Assembly: GCA_964514385.1 (NCBI GenBank) | Contig: CAZEQJ010000013.1 | Span: 16,445 to 80,444 of the forward strand | Direction of reading: 5' to 3' | Length of the DNA: 64,000 bases | From: CAZEQJ01 sp964514385 | GTDB taxonomy: Bacteria; Bacteroidota; Bacteroidia; Cytophagales; Cyclobacteriaceae | In this document: piece by piece, positions 44,264 to 52,713 of the stretch | Layout: every line of letters starts with the position of its first letter | Position numbering within the stretch: the first letter of the stretch is position 1 | Position numbers and translations under genes: made by a program | Notes under the pieces: model-generated | Database searches by the model: none | What the model saw: only the letters and a program-made list of their open reading frames with translations | Told to the model about the DNA's origin: nothing

Positions 44264-45027
44264 GCTTCAACTAGTTTTTCTGTCAAAAATTCTTCCACGT
44301 AGGCGTTAAACTCATCGGGGTGTTCCATCATCGGGGCGTGACAGCAATTATCAATAAAACGAAGCTTACTTCCTTCTATCAGACGATTAAATTCATGTGC
44401 CACATAAGGTGGGGTAATGGTATCGTTGAGCCCCCATATCAGCAATGTGGGTACTTTGATGGCGGTTATTTCCCTGGCCATGTTGTTACGCTGCGCTGAC
44501 TTGGCTATGGCTACTATGCGCAGGCATTTGGGTATGGAGTTGGTAATTTCAAATACTTCGTCAATAAGGCCTTTTGTGGCAGTATTTGGGTCATAAAATG
44601 TATAGCCCACACGCTCCTGAACGTATTCGTAACTTCCTCTTCGGGGATATGAGCCTCCCATGCCGCTCTCAAAAAGCCCCGAACTACCCGTCAATATAAG
44701 GTGGGTTACTTTTTCCATGTTTTTCAATGTATAAATCAGGGCCAGGTGGCCTCCCAGTGAGTTGCCCAGCAGGATGAACCGGTCCAGACTCATGGTTTTC
44801 ACAAAACCTTCAAAAAAGGTGTTGAGACCTTCCAAACCAGCCTTTTTCACGGGCATTTCATAGATTGGCAACATAGGAATGATCACCCGGTAATCGTTCC
44901 GGAACCTTTCAATTACACCTTCCCAGTTGCTTAATGCGCCAAAAAGGCCGTGCAGCATGATCATGGGCTGTCCTGAGCCTTCATCAATATATTTATAATC
45001 TGCTTCTTCCTTAATCGTGTAATTCAT
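44260..45027 (-). CDS. Alpha/beta hydrolase
   Basis: A 255-residue cytosolic hydrolase. I chose the ATG at 45027, which follows the pabA stop after two bases, over the ATG at 45063 that would overlap it. The oxyanion region HGLFG (26-30), nucleophile Ser90 (GNSLGGH), an Asp in WGLNDTITPP and the catalytic His in CCHAPMMEHP are all present, so it should be active. The substrate is unknown: the family spans esterases, dehalogenases and carbon-carbon hydrolases. It overlaps the CBS gene by four bases (ATGA). Confidence 0.9.
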   Translation of the reverse strand: MNYTIKEEADYKYIDEGSGQPMIMLHGLFGALSNWEGVIERFRNDYRVIIPMLPIYEMPVKKAGLEGLNTFFEGFVKTMSLDRFILLGNSLGGHLALIYTLKNMEKVTHLILTGSSGLFESGMGGSYPRRGSYEYVQERVGYTFYDPNTATKGLIDEVFEITNSIPKCLRIVAIAKSAQRNNMAREITAIKVPTLLIWGLNDTITPPYVAHEFNRLIEGSKLRFIDNCCHAPMMEHPDEFNAYVEEFLTEKLVEA

Positions 45028-45029
45028 CT

Positions 45030-45605
45030 TTATGTAGTTAGTCCATAATGGCTGGATTTCCAATTATACAACATTTTTAAACCATTTTCTGTTAAAATTG
45101 CCTCAGGATGGAATTGAAGCCCGATAATGGGATAATTCTGATGTCGGATCGCCATAATCTCACCGTTATGATCTTCAGAAATAAGGTTGAACCCGTCAGG
45201 TAAATGCGTTAACGTGAGTGAATTGTAACGTGTTACCACGGTAGGAGAATTGATACCTTGAAAAATGGGATCTTCAATATCCACCCATACTGATGTGCGC
45301 TTACCATGACGGGGCTGAACAGAATGTCCAAGGCCAGCACCATAATACATACCGATTGCCTGATGACCTAAACAAATTCCCAGGATGGGAACACGCCCTG
45401 CAAAATGCCCGATCAGTGGCAAAATATTTCCTGCATGCTCAGGGCGGTTGGGCCCCGGAGAAATGACTATCGCATCAGGCCGAATACGCTCCACTTCATG
45501 ATCGCTGATCGTATTTGATCCCACAGTAACATCGTCCCGTGTCTGATTCAAATAATCTTTAAGGTTGTAGGTAGATGAGAAGAAATTAGCAATAAGCAGT
45601 ATCAA
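45030..45605 (-). CDS. pabA: Glutamine amidotransferase, PabA/TrpG type
   Basis: A 191-residue class I glutaminase subunit that supplies ammonia to aminodeoxychorismate or anthranilate synthase. The triad is complete: C78 (GICLGHQ), H166 and E168 (QFHPE). The large subunit (PabB or TrpE) is not in this window, so whether it serves folate, tryptophan or both cannot be told. The start is TTG, overlapping the cvpA stop by four bases (TTGA). The gene symbol is a best guess between pabA and trpG. Confidence 0.88.
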   Translation of the reverse strand: MILLIANFFSSTYNLKDYLNQTRDDVTVGSNTISDHEVERIRPDAIVISPGPNRPEHAGNILPLIGHFAGRVPILGICLGHQAIGMYYGAGLGHSVQPRHGKRTSVWVDIEDPIFQGINSPTVVTRYNSLTLTHLPDGFNLISEDHNGEIMAIRHQNYPIIGLQFHPEAILTENGLKMLYNWKSSHYGLTT

Positions 45606-46117
45606 GGCAGGAATTCTTCAATTAGCTCCCTGAAATTTTCACCTATGGGACCGAACTCGGCGATAATACGAAAAATAAATGGAGCTATGGGCTCAATAAA
45701 TCCGAAAAGAAGGGAAGCTACAAAAATCTCACGTAAGGGCAGACCGATCCATGAGCTGATAAAGAAAAAAACAGAGATAATAAATGCCCATTTGAAAAGA
45801 CCAAATATGGCACCCAGAATCGTATCGGCAGTACCTAAGAGGGTCATATCGAGAATTTTTTTCAATATTTTACCCACAAAGGTCATCAGCAGAATGGTAC
45901 CTATAAAAATGATGACGAAAGCGATAACGGGTATGACTTTGCTGTCATTGATATAGTGAGATAACCATTCAGAAACCTGATCCAGCAGTACAATGCCCAG
46001 AATGATAGCTACAAAAAATGTAGCCAGATGGATGATCTCCATCAAGAGCCCCCTTCTGAACCCTGCCACCAGTCCGATAAGAAGGGGGATTGCCAGAATT
46101 AAGTCAAAAACGGTCAA
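45602..46117 (-). CDS. CvpA-family membrane protein
   Basis: A 171-residue inner-membrane protein with four hydrophobic helices (about 3-20, 25-45, 62-83 and 101-123) and a short C-terminal amphipathic tail. It matches the CvpA (colicin V production) family, whose members affect envelope integrity and bile or antimicrobial-peptide tolerance. Its opening DLILAIPLLIGLVAGFRRG is the family signature. The start is TTG and overlaps the yqeY stop by four bases (TTGA), the same arrangement as at the pabA start. Confidence 0.88.
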   Translation of the reverse strand: MTVFDLILAIPLLIGLVAGFRRGLLMEIIHLATFFVAIILGIVLLDQVSEWLSHYINDSKVIPVIAFVIIFIGTILLMTFVGKILKKILDMTLLGTADTILGAIFGLFKWAFIISVFFFISSWIGLPLREIFVASLLFGFIEPIAPFIFRIIAEFGPIGENFRELIEEFLP

Positions 46118-46563
46118 CTATTCAGCAGATTTTTCACCTGAGTAGAAATAGCCTTACCGTCTGCTTTACCTTTAAGCTTTTGTGAGGCTAATCCCATCAC
46201 CTTACCCATATCCTTCATGGAGCTAGCCCCGGTTTCATTTATGATGGTTTCAATCTCAGCTTTTAGTTCTTCTTCTGAGAGTTGCTTGGGCAGGTATTTT
46301 TCGATGATTTCGACTTCTACGATTTCTTTGGCATAGAGGTCTTCACGGCCCTGCTGTTTGAATATTTCTGCAGAATCCTTTCGTTGTTTAGCGGCTTTCA
46401 TCAGCAGTTGAAGTTCCTTTTCTTCATCCATCTGACTGTCGGCAGACTCACTTTCTGCCAGAAGGATCATTGATTTGATGGCACGCAGGGCGCGCAGTTC
46501 GTCCTGCTGCTTTCCCTTCATCGCTGCCTTAATATCTGCGTCAATTTGTGCTTTAAGACTCAT
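46114..46563 (-). CDS. GatB/YqeY-domain protein
   Basis: A 149-residue soluble helical protein of the YqeY family (KAAMKGKQQDELRALRAIK, then EVEIIEKYLPKQLSEEEL and MGKVMGLASQKLKGKADGK). The domain resembles the C-terminal tail of GatB, which contacts tRNA during Gln-tRNA formation. Free-standing YqeY has no firmly established function. It is the first gene of a six-gene overlapping operon ending with nadK, and it is divergent from pdxJ across 56 bases. Confidence 0.92.
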   Translation of the reverse strand: MSLKAQIDADIKAAMKGKQQDELRALRAIKSMILLAESESADSQMDEEKELQLLMKAAKQRKDSAEIFKQQGREDLYAKEIVEVEIIEKYLPKQLSEEELKAEIETIINETGASSMKDMGKVMGLASQKLKGKADGKAISTQVKNLLNS

Positions 46564-46579
46564 AAAATAAGTAGTTTTG
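46545..46579 (+). promoter_or_regulatory. Candidate promoter of pdxJ-purM
   Basis: TTTG at 46545-46548 and TAGTTTTG at 46572-46579 match the Bacteroidota -33/-7 pattern with a 23-base spacer, ending 40 bases before the pdxJ ATG. The -33 box lies inside the start of yqeY on the other strand. Confidence 0.45.
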
Positions 46580-46619
46580 AAACCGTAAAATTAACGATAG
46601 AGGCGGAAAGAATAAATAC

Positions 46620-47342
46620 ATGACCAGGTTAAGCGTAAATATTAACAAGTTTGCCACATTGAGAAACGCCCGGGGAGGCAATAATCCCGATATTCTCAGG
46701 ACAGCAAAGGACATTGAAAGATATGGTGCGCAAGGCATAACGGTGCATCCACGACCTGATGAACGGCATATACGGCATGCAGATGTTATCCTGCTCGCAC
46801 CGGAACTACGGGAAGAATTCAATATCGAAGGATATCCGGACCAGCGGTGGATGGATCTTGTAAAAAAAGTTAAACCAGCTCAGGCGACCCTGGTGCCAGA
46901 TGCACCTGATGCGCTGACCTCCAATGCAGGCTGGAATACAATAAAACACGCCTCATTACTGAAAGATGTTATCAGCGATCTTAAATCCAATGGTATACGT
47001 GTGTCAGTATTTGTAGATCCGGATATCAAGATGGTGGAAGGGGCTGCAAAAATCGGTGCTGACAGAATTGAATTTTTCACCGAACCCTATGCGGTACAAT
47101 ATCATCAGGATCGGGAAAAAGCTGTTGCTCCGTATGTGGCTGCAGCAGAAGCGGCAAAGAAAATGAATATTGGGATTAACGCCGGCCATGACCTTGATCT
47201 TAATAATCTGTCATTTCTTAAGAAAAGTATTCCTTTTCTGGATGAGGTATCAATCGGGCATGCATTAATCTGCGATGCCATATACCTGGGGTTGGAAAAT
47301 ACTATTCAGATGTATCTCAATAAGCTCGCGAATTATGAATAA
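46620..47342 (+). CDS. pdxJ: Pyridoxine 5'-phosphate synthase
   Basis: A 240-residue TIM-barrel enzyme that condenses 1-deoxyxylulose 5-phosphate with 3-amino-2-oxopropyl phosphate in the last committed step of vitamin B6 synthesis. Family motifs include LSVNINKFATLRNARGG, ITVHPRPDERHIR with the active-site His, RIEFFTEPYA, and NAGHDLDLNNL near the C-terminus. Length is normal. It overlaps purM by eight bases, and the two form one unit divergent from yqeY. Confidence 0.97.
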   Translation: MTRLSVNINKFATLRNARGGNNPDILRTAKDIERYGAQGITVHPRPDERHIRHADVILLAPELREEFNIEGYPDQRWMDLVKKVKPAQATLVPDAPDALTSNAGWNTIKHASLLKDVISDLKSNGIRVSVFVDPDIKMVEGAAKIGADRIEFFTEPYAVQYHQDREKAVAPYVAAAEAAKKMNIGINAGHDLDLNNLSFLKKSIPFLDEVSIGHALICDAIYLGLENTIQMYLNKLANYE

Positions 47343-48492
47343 ATATCAAGCAAGAGGAGTATCGGCAACCAAGGAGGATGTTCACCAGGCCATCGCTCAT
47401 ATAGATAAAGGGCTTTATCCCGCGGCTTTTTGTAAGATTATTCCCGATATACTATCCGGGGATCCGGATTGGTGTACCATAATGCACGCTGATGGTGCCG
47501 GCACGAAATCCTCCCTCGCCTACATGTACTGGAAAGAAACCGGAGACCTGTCGGTCTGGAAAGGTATAGCTCAGGATGCTATAGTCATGAATACGGATGA
47601 CCTGGCCTGTGTAGGAGCTGTAGACAACATGTTGTTGTCATCGACCATAGGCCGCAATAAAAACCGTATCCCCGGAGAGGTGATCAAAGCGATAATTGAA
47701 GGTACAGAGGAGTTTTTGCAGGAGCTGCGCGACCTTGGTATATCCATTTATGCTACTGGCGGCGAAACAGCCGATGTGGGAGACCTGGTGAGGACCATCA
47801 TTGTAGATAGTACCGTAACAGCACGGATGCCTCGTGAACGGGTGATTACCACCGACAGGATTAAACCCGGAATGGTCATTGTAGGTCTGGCGTCCTTTGG
47901 GCAGGCCACGTATGAAAGTCAATACAATGGGGGGATGGGATCGAATGGGCTTACCTCTGCACGTCATGATATGTTCAATGCAATATACCGTGAGAAGTAT
48001 CCTGAAGCCTATGATCCTGAGATAGATACATCGCTCATCTTTACCGGCCCTTTCAGGTTGACGGATGCCATTGAAGGCAGCCCGTTGGATGCCGGGAAAC
48101 TTGTGCTGTCACCCACCCGAACGTACCTGCCCATATTAAAACAGGTCTTAAAGGAGTACAGCTCGCAAACAGGGGCAGTCATTCATTGCAGTGGAGGCGC
48201 CCAGACCAAGGTGCTTCATTTTACAGACCGCTATAAAATTGTTAAGGACAATCTGTTTGACTTGCCGCCACTATTCCGGACGCTACATGAGGTTACAGGT
48301 ACTCCCTGGAAAGAAATGTATCAGGTCTTTAACATGGGCCATCGCATGGAACTCTATGTGGAGGCTGAAGCTGCGAATGATATTATGGATATTGCCAGGT
48401 CTTTTGATGTTGAAGCTAAAATCATTGGTTATGTAGAGGATGGAGAAAAATCACTTGAAATCCATTCACCGGAAGGCGTGATCACTTACTAG
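47335..48492 (+). CDS. purM: Phosphoribosylformylglycinamidine cyclo-ligase (Bacteroidota-type PurM)
   Basis: A 385-residue enzyme that closes the imidazole ring in purine synthesis. I chose the ATG at 47335, which overlaps pdxJ by eight bases, over the ATG at 47275 deep inside it. It opens with YQARGVSATKEDVHQAI and carries HADGAGTKSSLAYM, AIVMNTDDLACVGA and TGGETADVGDLVRT, the nucleotide-binding segments of the AIR synthase fold. This type is longer than E. coli PurM (about 345). It overlaps the convergent methyltransferase gene by 11 bases. purH is also in the window. Confidence 0.92.
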   Translation: MNKYQARGVSATKEDVHQAIAHIDKGLYPAAFCKIIPDILSGDPDWCTIMHADGAGTKSSLAYMYWKETGDLSVWKGIAQDAIVMNTDDLACVGAVDNMLLSSTIGRNKNRIPGEVIKAIIEGTEEFLQELRDLGISIYATGGETADVGDLVRTIIVDSTVTARMPRERVITTDRIKPGMVIVGLASFGQATYESQYNGGMGSNGLTSARHDMFNAIYREKYPEAYDPEIDTSLIFTGPFRLTDAIEGSPLDAGKLVLSPTRTYLPILKQVLKEYSSQTGAVIHCSGGAQTKVLHFTDRYKIVKDNLFDLPPLFRTLHEVTGTPWKEMYQVFNMGHRMELYVEAEAANDIMDIARSFDVEAKIIGYVEDGEKSLEIHSPEGVITY

Positions 48493-49054
48493 CCTTTATC
48501 ACACGAATGAAGCCCTGCATGTCTTCAAAAAGGATCGAGTGATGACATCCAGCCACCTTTGACAGCTTTAGGATATCCGGAATATTCGTGCGTGGATGGC
48601 CGGCAGTCAATTTCAACGCCCAGATCATGACCCTTGCAAGCAGTCTATGATATGGTTTTTGTGGTGGAACAAAGTCCACAATTATTGCTTCTGACTGAGG
48701 CGAGAGTTGTCTGAAAAAATCCAAAATCTGCCGGTCACTCCAGGTATCCATCACAAAAGGCAGCAAGTAGCAGCCAGTAAGCTGCTTAAGACAGGTAAAT
48801 GGCTCGGCCTTAAACGAAACAAATGCGGCAGTATCCCTTTTACGGGCTATTTTGACCATTTGTAATGACTGTTCAATAAATTCCACCTGCTTCTTTTCCG
48901 GGATATATTGCAAAATCAGGCCAGTACCTCCGCCTATAATAGTCAGCGGATAATGGCAATAGTCAAGGCCAACGTGTTGAGCACACAGCAGTTTCGATCC
49001 AAATACGAGCTGTGCGATCCTATCGTACACGAGGGCGACCCTACCGTAATTCAT
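48482..49054 (-). CDS. Class I SAM-dependent methyltransferase-like protein
   Basis: A 190-residue soluble protein. It opens like UbiE/small-molecule methyltransferases (YGRVALVYDRIAQLVFG) and has the SAM-binding glycine loop IIGGGTGLIL near 38-47. A mid-domain segment (FVMDTWSDRQILDFF) corresponds to motif IV. It is shorter than most UbiE enzymes. Its ATG overlaps the stop of the UbiA-like prenyltransferase gene in ATGA, so the pair is coupled. Together they suggest prenylation then methylation of an aromatic or lipid substrate, but the product is unknown. Confidence 0.75.
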   Translation of the reverse strand: MNYGRVALVYDRIAQLVFGSKLLCAQHVGLDYCHYPLTIIGGGTGLILQYIPEKKQVEFIEQSLQMVKIARKRDTAAFVSFKAEPFTCLKQLTGCYLLPFVMDTWSDRQILDFFRQLSPQSEAIIVDFVPPQKPYHRLLARVMIWALKLTAGHPRTNIPDILKLSKVAGCHHSILFEDMQGFIRVIKASK

Positions 49055-49866
49055 ATCAAAAACGTCATGATACCGGTTAATATATAAATTCCATCCAGAA
49101 GCGGCCTAAGCCAATCCAAATGGTTAAAGAAGAATGTACGGCTGCGGTATGTGAAGGCATGAACCGAAAGACCGATGACAAGAAAGATCATCCAGAAAAT
49201 GTGATCGGCTGTGAATCCCTGACGGGATATCAGGATCATGACAACAAGGCCGCCCAGAAATAGGAGTCTTATAAAGAACATGGATTTTCGGATGCCAAAG
49301 CGCGTGCTGAAAGACACGGAGCCGGATTTAATGTCGCTGCTGAAGTCAAAAAATGACAGAATCAGACCATTTTGTACAGATAATATGAAGGTGACAGCAA
49401 GAGGAACCCATATTTCCGACAAAGTCCCATAACTGATGGCTACAATACCTACACCACAGGTATAAAATATGCCCGTAGACCATTCTTTTGTAGGCAGGTT
49501 TCGCCAGATCTCAAAAATACGTAGAAGTATCAGCGAAGCACCTATTAGTATACCTGAAATCAATATTTCTTTTGGTAGCCTAAAAATCAGAAATAGGGAT
49601 AAGCCGGCGATAAACAGGCTGCAGCTGATAAAAAAATTAAAATATTTTTTGTGCAGGTCATGACGAAAGGAATTTACATGCCTTTTACGGTATACATCCA
49701 CGAGATGATCACTGGTATAAATCAACCATACCACAAGACCAAGCACAAGATAAACGTAAATACCCGCGCTATGCCCTGTCGTGTAGTTAATGGCATAACA
49801 CATACTCAATGCGCCTGCTACGATATCGATACTTGATGCACTTAAGTATTTATAGAAACTATTCAT
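49051..49866 (-). CDS. UbiA-like membrane prenyltransferase
   Basis: A 271-residue protein with about eight membrane helices. Two Asp-rich loops resemble those that bind Mg-prenyl diphosphate in UbiA enzymes: D53-xxx-D57 (SDHLVDVYRKR) and D174-xxx-D178 (FFDFSSDIKSG). The first departs from the usual NDxxDxxxD spacing, so activity is not certain. UbiA enzymes attach isoprenoid chains to aromatic acceptors, for example in menaquinone or heme O synthesis. The gene overlaps recO by eight bases upstream and the methyltransferase by four downstream. No men genes are nearby. Confidence 0.72.
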   Translation of the reverse strand: MNSFYKYLSASSIDIVAGALSMCYAINYTTGHSAGIYVYLVLGLVVWLIYTSDHLVDVYRKRHVNSFRHDLHKKYFNFFISCSLFIAGLSLFLIFRLPKEILISGILIGASLILLRIFEIWRNLPTKEWSTGIFYTCGVGIVAISYGTLSEIWVPLAVTFILSVQNGLILSFFDFSSDIKSGSVSFSTRFGIRKSMFFIRLLFLGGLVVMILISRQGFTADHIFWMIFLVIGLSVHAFTYRSRTFFFNHLDWLRPLLDGIYILTGIMTFLI

Positions 49867-50539
49867 TCATCAGGGATTGAAGGATGTCGAGCGACTTCAT
49901 CGAACCGATACCCGGTATATGCAACTCATAGAATGCAAGCACATGACGTATACAAACCCGCCGGATATCTCGTGCTGCTTTTACATTTTCAAATAGACCA
50001 CCATGTAGCAATTGATTGATATAATCGGCTTCATCCTCATGCCCGCTGACATTGACACCAGCCTCCTCGAGCAAAGCCTCACCATTTTCCGGGTAAAAAC
50101 CCAGGTATAAGGCTGATTTTAGTAATACCTGAATATGAAAATTGGCTTTATGCGGGCTGGTATCAAATTGGATCAATGCATTTTGAAGAAAATCGTAAAG
50201 GTCTTCATTGGAGTAATTCTGGTGCAGAATGCGTGAAAAAAATTCTGTCAGAAAGATCGCAATGGTGGATTTGGCCATGTCAAACGGAAGCTGCTGATAT
50301 GGATGAAAAATCCGGGCCTCGGAGATCCGCTGAATATTGGCATCCTCCTTATGATATACGACCAGCTCCAGTAATGTCAGCGGTTGATAAACACCGATCC
50401 TGTTTTTTGACTTTGATGAACGAATTCCGTTGATGATATAAGACTGCAGGCCCAGACTTCGCGTAAAAATTTTTACAATAATAGAGGAATCCCGGTATTT
50501 GATGTAGGTAAGTACGATGCCTGTTGTCTTCTGTAACAT
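49859..50539 (-). CDS. recO: DNA repair protein RecO
   Basis: A 226-residue protein that, with RecR, loads RecA onto SSB-coated DNA. The N-terminal OB-fold (about 1-80: TTGIVLTYIKYRDSSIIVKIF, YIINGIRSSKSKNRIGVYQPL) and helical C-terminal domain match Bacteroidota RecO. The zinc-binding Cys cluster of some RecO proteins is absent here. Its ATG overlaps the porZ stop by one base (TGATG). Confidence 0.92.
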   Translation of the reverse strand: MLQKTTGIVLTYIKYRDSSIIVKIFTRSLGLQSYIINGIRSSKSKNRIGVYQPLTLLELVVYHKEDANIQRISEARIFHPYQQLPFDMAKSTIAIFLTEFFSRILHQNYSNEDLYDFLQNALIQFDTSPHKANFHIQVLLKSALYLGFYPENGEALLEEAGVNVSGHEDEADYINQLLHGGLFENVKAARDIRRVCIRHVLAFYELHIPGIGSMKSLDILQSLMNE

Positions 50540-52713
50540 CAGTTGGAAATGGCTACTTTTCCTATTAAATGATCCTCTCCGTCTCTTGTACTGGAGAAAA
50601 TGAGGTAAATACCGCCACCAACCCGGTTGCCCCGGTCATTTCTCAGATTCCACGAAGTACGTCCGCCAAAGCTTGTGGTCTCATACATGAGATTTCCATA
50701 GGTGTCGGTTATCTTCACGATGGCGTCGATAGCCAGCCCTTCAATGGTCAGCTCACCCTGATAGCCGGGAGGCACAGGATTAGGATAAACCTTCATATTA
50801 TCACCATGAAACGGAGTTCCGCGAAGTGAGTTTGACCGGTACGAAACCAATCCGCGATCTGTAGCAATGAATACATCCCCACTCAATGGATCGAATGCAA
50901 TATCTACGATCAGTGGTGATGGTAAGGGGCTGTTTTCAGGTGTAAAATATTCAAAGATCTCATCACCGGAAGCGCTCACCAGCCACAATCCCTGTCGTGT
51001 ACCTATCCATTTTCTTCCTCCACCATCAGAGGCAATGGCAGTCACCTGCTGATCCCGCAACAGGGCTCTGTCATCCAGCACCGGCACGGCAGCATTGATG
51101 TTCTGAGCTCCTGAAATATTAAAGAAATAAGCCAGCCCATCCGTGGTTGCCACCCAGAGTTCACCGTTGATGTCCCTGTCAAAGTCGATCGTACGATTTG
51201 ATGGCAGGTTTCCGGTATTTGTCTGGTCATTGAGAAGGGTGAAATTGCCATCATAATAGACAAGTCCACTATTGAAACTACCATCAAAACGGATCCAGAG
51301 GTCTGATGCTGCTCCTGTAAGGGCAACGGGAAAACCCGGGTTACCGGGAGTGATTGCTTCAGATCTCCAGGCATCTTCTTCAAATACATGAAACGACTGC
51401 ACAGCAGCATATTCTATGGCATATAAAATGTCAAGGTCGGACAGGATATCTGAATAAAACAGATCGACCCCGGACGACGGGTTTTCAAAGCCACCGAACG
51501 TGGTATTACCCGTGAATAATCCATCACCAAAGCTGGAGATAATGCGCTGCCCCCTGTAAAAATCTATGCTTACGATATTTCGTATCCGGGGTAATGCAAT
51601 GATAGCGGGGTCATGATATGCTGCATGATAATGCATCCATCTACCATCTCTCCACTCATCAAAACGACCGGGCCTTGTCTGGAATGTCTGATTGCGTTGC
51701 CATAGGCCATCCAGCACAAAAAGGGATGAATCCCTGAAGAGCAGTCGTGTAGGGTATGCAATCTGAGGTCCGGTTGGGCGAAGCGTTTCAGTGATGCTGC
51801 TAATTTTTTTTAAACCCCCGATTTCATCAGCTACAAAAGCGGTGCCCGTTTGTCCGGGTATAAATTCATTGACTTGCTGCCACATACCGGGAAGGTGTAA
51901 TTCAACAACATCTTGTTGAAGTGAAAATAATGAGTCATTCGCCACGATATAAAGCATATCCTGTTGGTGCGTGACTTGCTTTACGGATTTATTTTCTCCG
52001 AATACCGGTATCCATCCGGATTCTGATGACCGCCATGCATTCTGATCTCCGGCGACCCAGATGCTTTCATTTATTTCGGTTACCTGAGAGGCGAGATTTA
52101 GGCCGGGGATATCTATTCGACGGTAATTGGCAGGATTTTGAAGGTTTACCCCTGCAACAGGTGCTACGAACACCCCTGCATCTGTAGCGACAAATACAGA
52201 ATCATTTGCGAGCAGCACATCATTGCATCCCAGACTTCCTGACTCTGGCCCAAGGTCGATATAAGATTCACGCACCAGCAGGGTAGAGCGATCGAATACC
52301 ACGATACCAAAGCTCGTACAGGCATAAATGGACTCTTCCGTAAAGTTAAAATTTCGTATTTCCTTATCGAAATCCCTGTCCAGATCAAAGATTACATCGA
52401 GCTGTTCTGTCCTATTGCTGCTGTAGCGTGCAATCATACCGTCATCAAACCCTACCCAAAGCACTTCCTCAAATGGGTCATATGCAATGGATGAAAAATT
52501 GTTTTTACCAGTAACAGATCGCTCAAGTCGGGTTAGCTCCTCATACTCGAGGTCATAAGAAAAGAGGCCATTCTCTGTCATGCAGTAGATAGCATGCGGG
52601 GATGAGGTAATATCAAGTGCCCGGAAATAGCTGTAGTGGGTGTTCCAGGTGCCCGTCGGAGCCGGCTGGGCAAATGAAACAAATGGCAATATTACCCATG
52701 GCCAGATTTTCAT
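50539..52713 (-). CDS. porZ: T9SS component PorZ
   Basis: A 724-residue secreted protein with a signal peptide (MKIWPWVILPFVSFAQ). It has the N-terminal propeller opening GTWNTHYSYFRALDI, repeated two-component-propeller-like blades (IYCMTENGLFSYD; GELWVATTDGLAYF; GRKWIGTRQGLWLV; DVFIATDRGLVSY), and a C-terminal sorting domain of about 85 residues from 640 (MKVYPNPVPPG...GGGIYLIF). PorZ is itself a T9SS substrate and part of the attachment complex that delivers A-LPS or equivalent glycolipid to the sortase PorU. It is bounded by tdk (ATGA overlap) and recO (TGATG overlap). Confidence 0.9.
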   Translation of the reverse strand: MKIWPWVILPFVSFAQPAPTGTWNTHYSYFRALDITSSPHAIYCMTENGLFSYDLEYEELTRLERSVTGKNNFSSIAYDPFEEVLWVGFDDGMIARYSSNRTEQLDVIFDLDRDFDKEIRNFNFTEESIYACTSFGIVVFDRSTLLVRESYIDLGPESGSLGCNDVLLANDSVFVATDAGVFVAPVAGVNLQNPANYRRIDIPGLNLASQVTEINESIWVAGDQNAWRSSESGWIPVFGENKSVKQVTHQQDMLYIVANDSLFSLQQDVVELHLPGMWQQVNEFIPGQTGTAFVADEIGGLKKISSITETLRPTGPQIAYPTRLLFRDSSLFVLDGLWQRNQTFQTRPGRFDEWRDGRWMHYHAAYHDPAIIALPRIRNIVSIDFYRGQRIISSFGDGLFTGNTTFGGFENPSSGVDLFYSDILSDLDILYAIEYAAVQSFHVFEEDAWRSEAITPGNPGFPVALTGAASDLWIRFDGSFNSGLVYYDGNFTLLNDQTNTGNLPSNRTIDFDRDINGELWVATTDGLAYFFNISGAQNINAAVPVLDDRALLRDQQVTAIASDGGGRKWIGTRQGLWLVSASGDEIFEYFTPENSPLPSPLIVDIAFDPLSGDVFIATDRGLVSYRSNSLRGTPFHGDNMKVYPNPVPPGYQGELTIEGLAIDAIVKITDTYGNLMYETTSFGGRTSWNLRNDRGNRVGGGIYLIFSSTRDGEDHLIGKVAISN

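Noticed and set aside
47275..47334. N-terminal extension of purM
   Set aside because: It would overlap pdxJ by 68 bases, and the family begins near the ATG at 47335.
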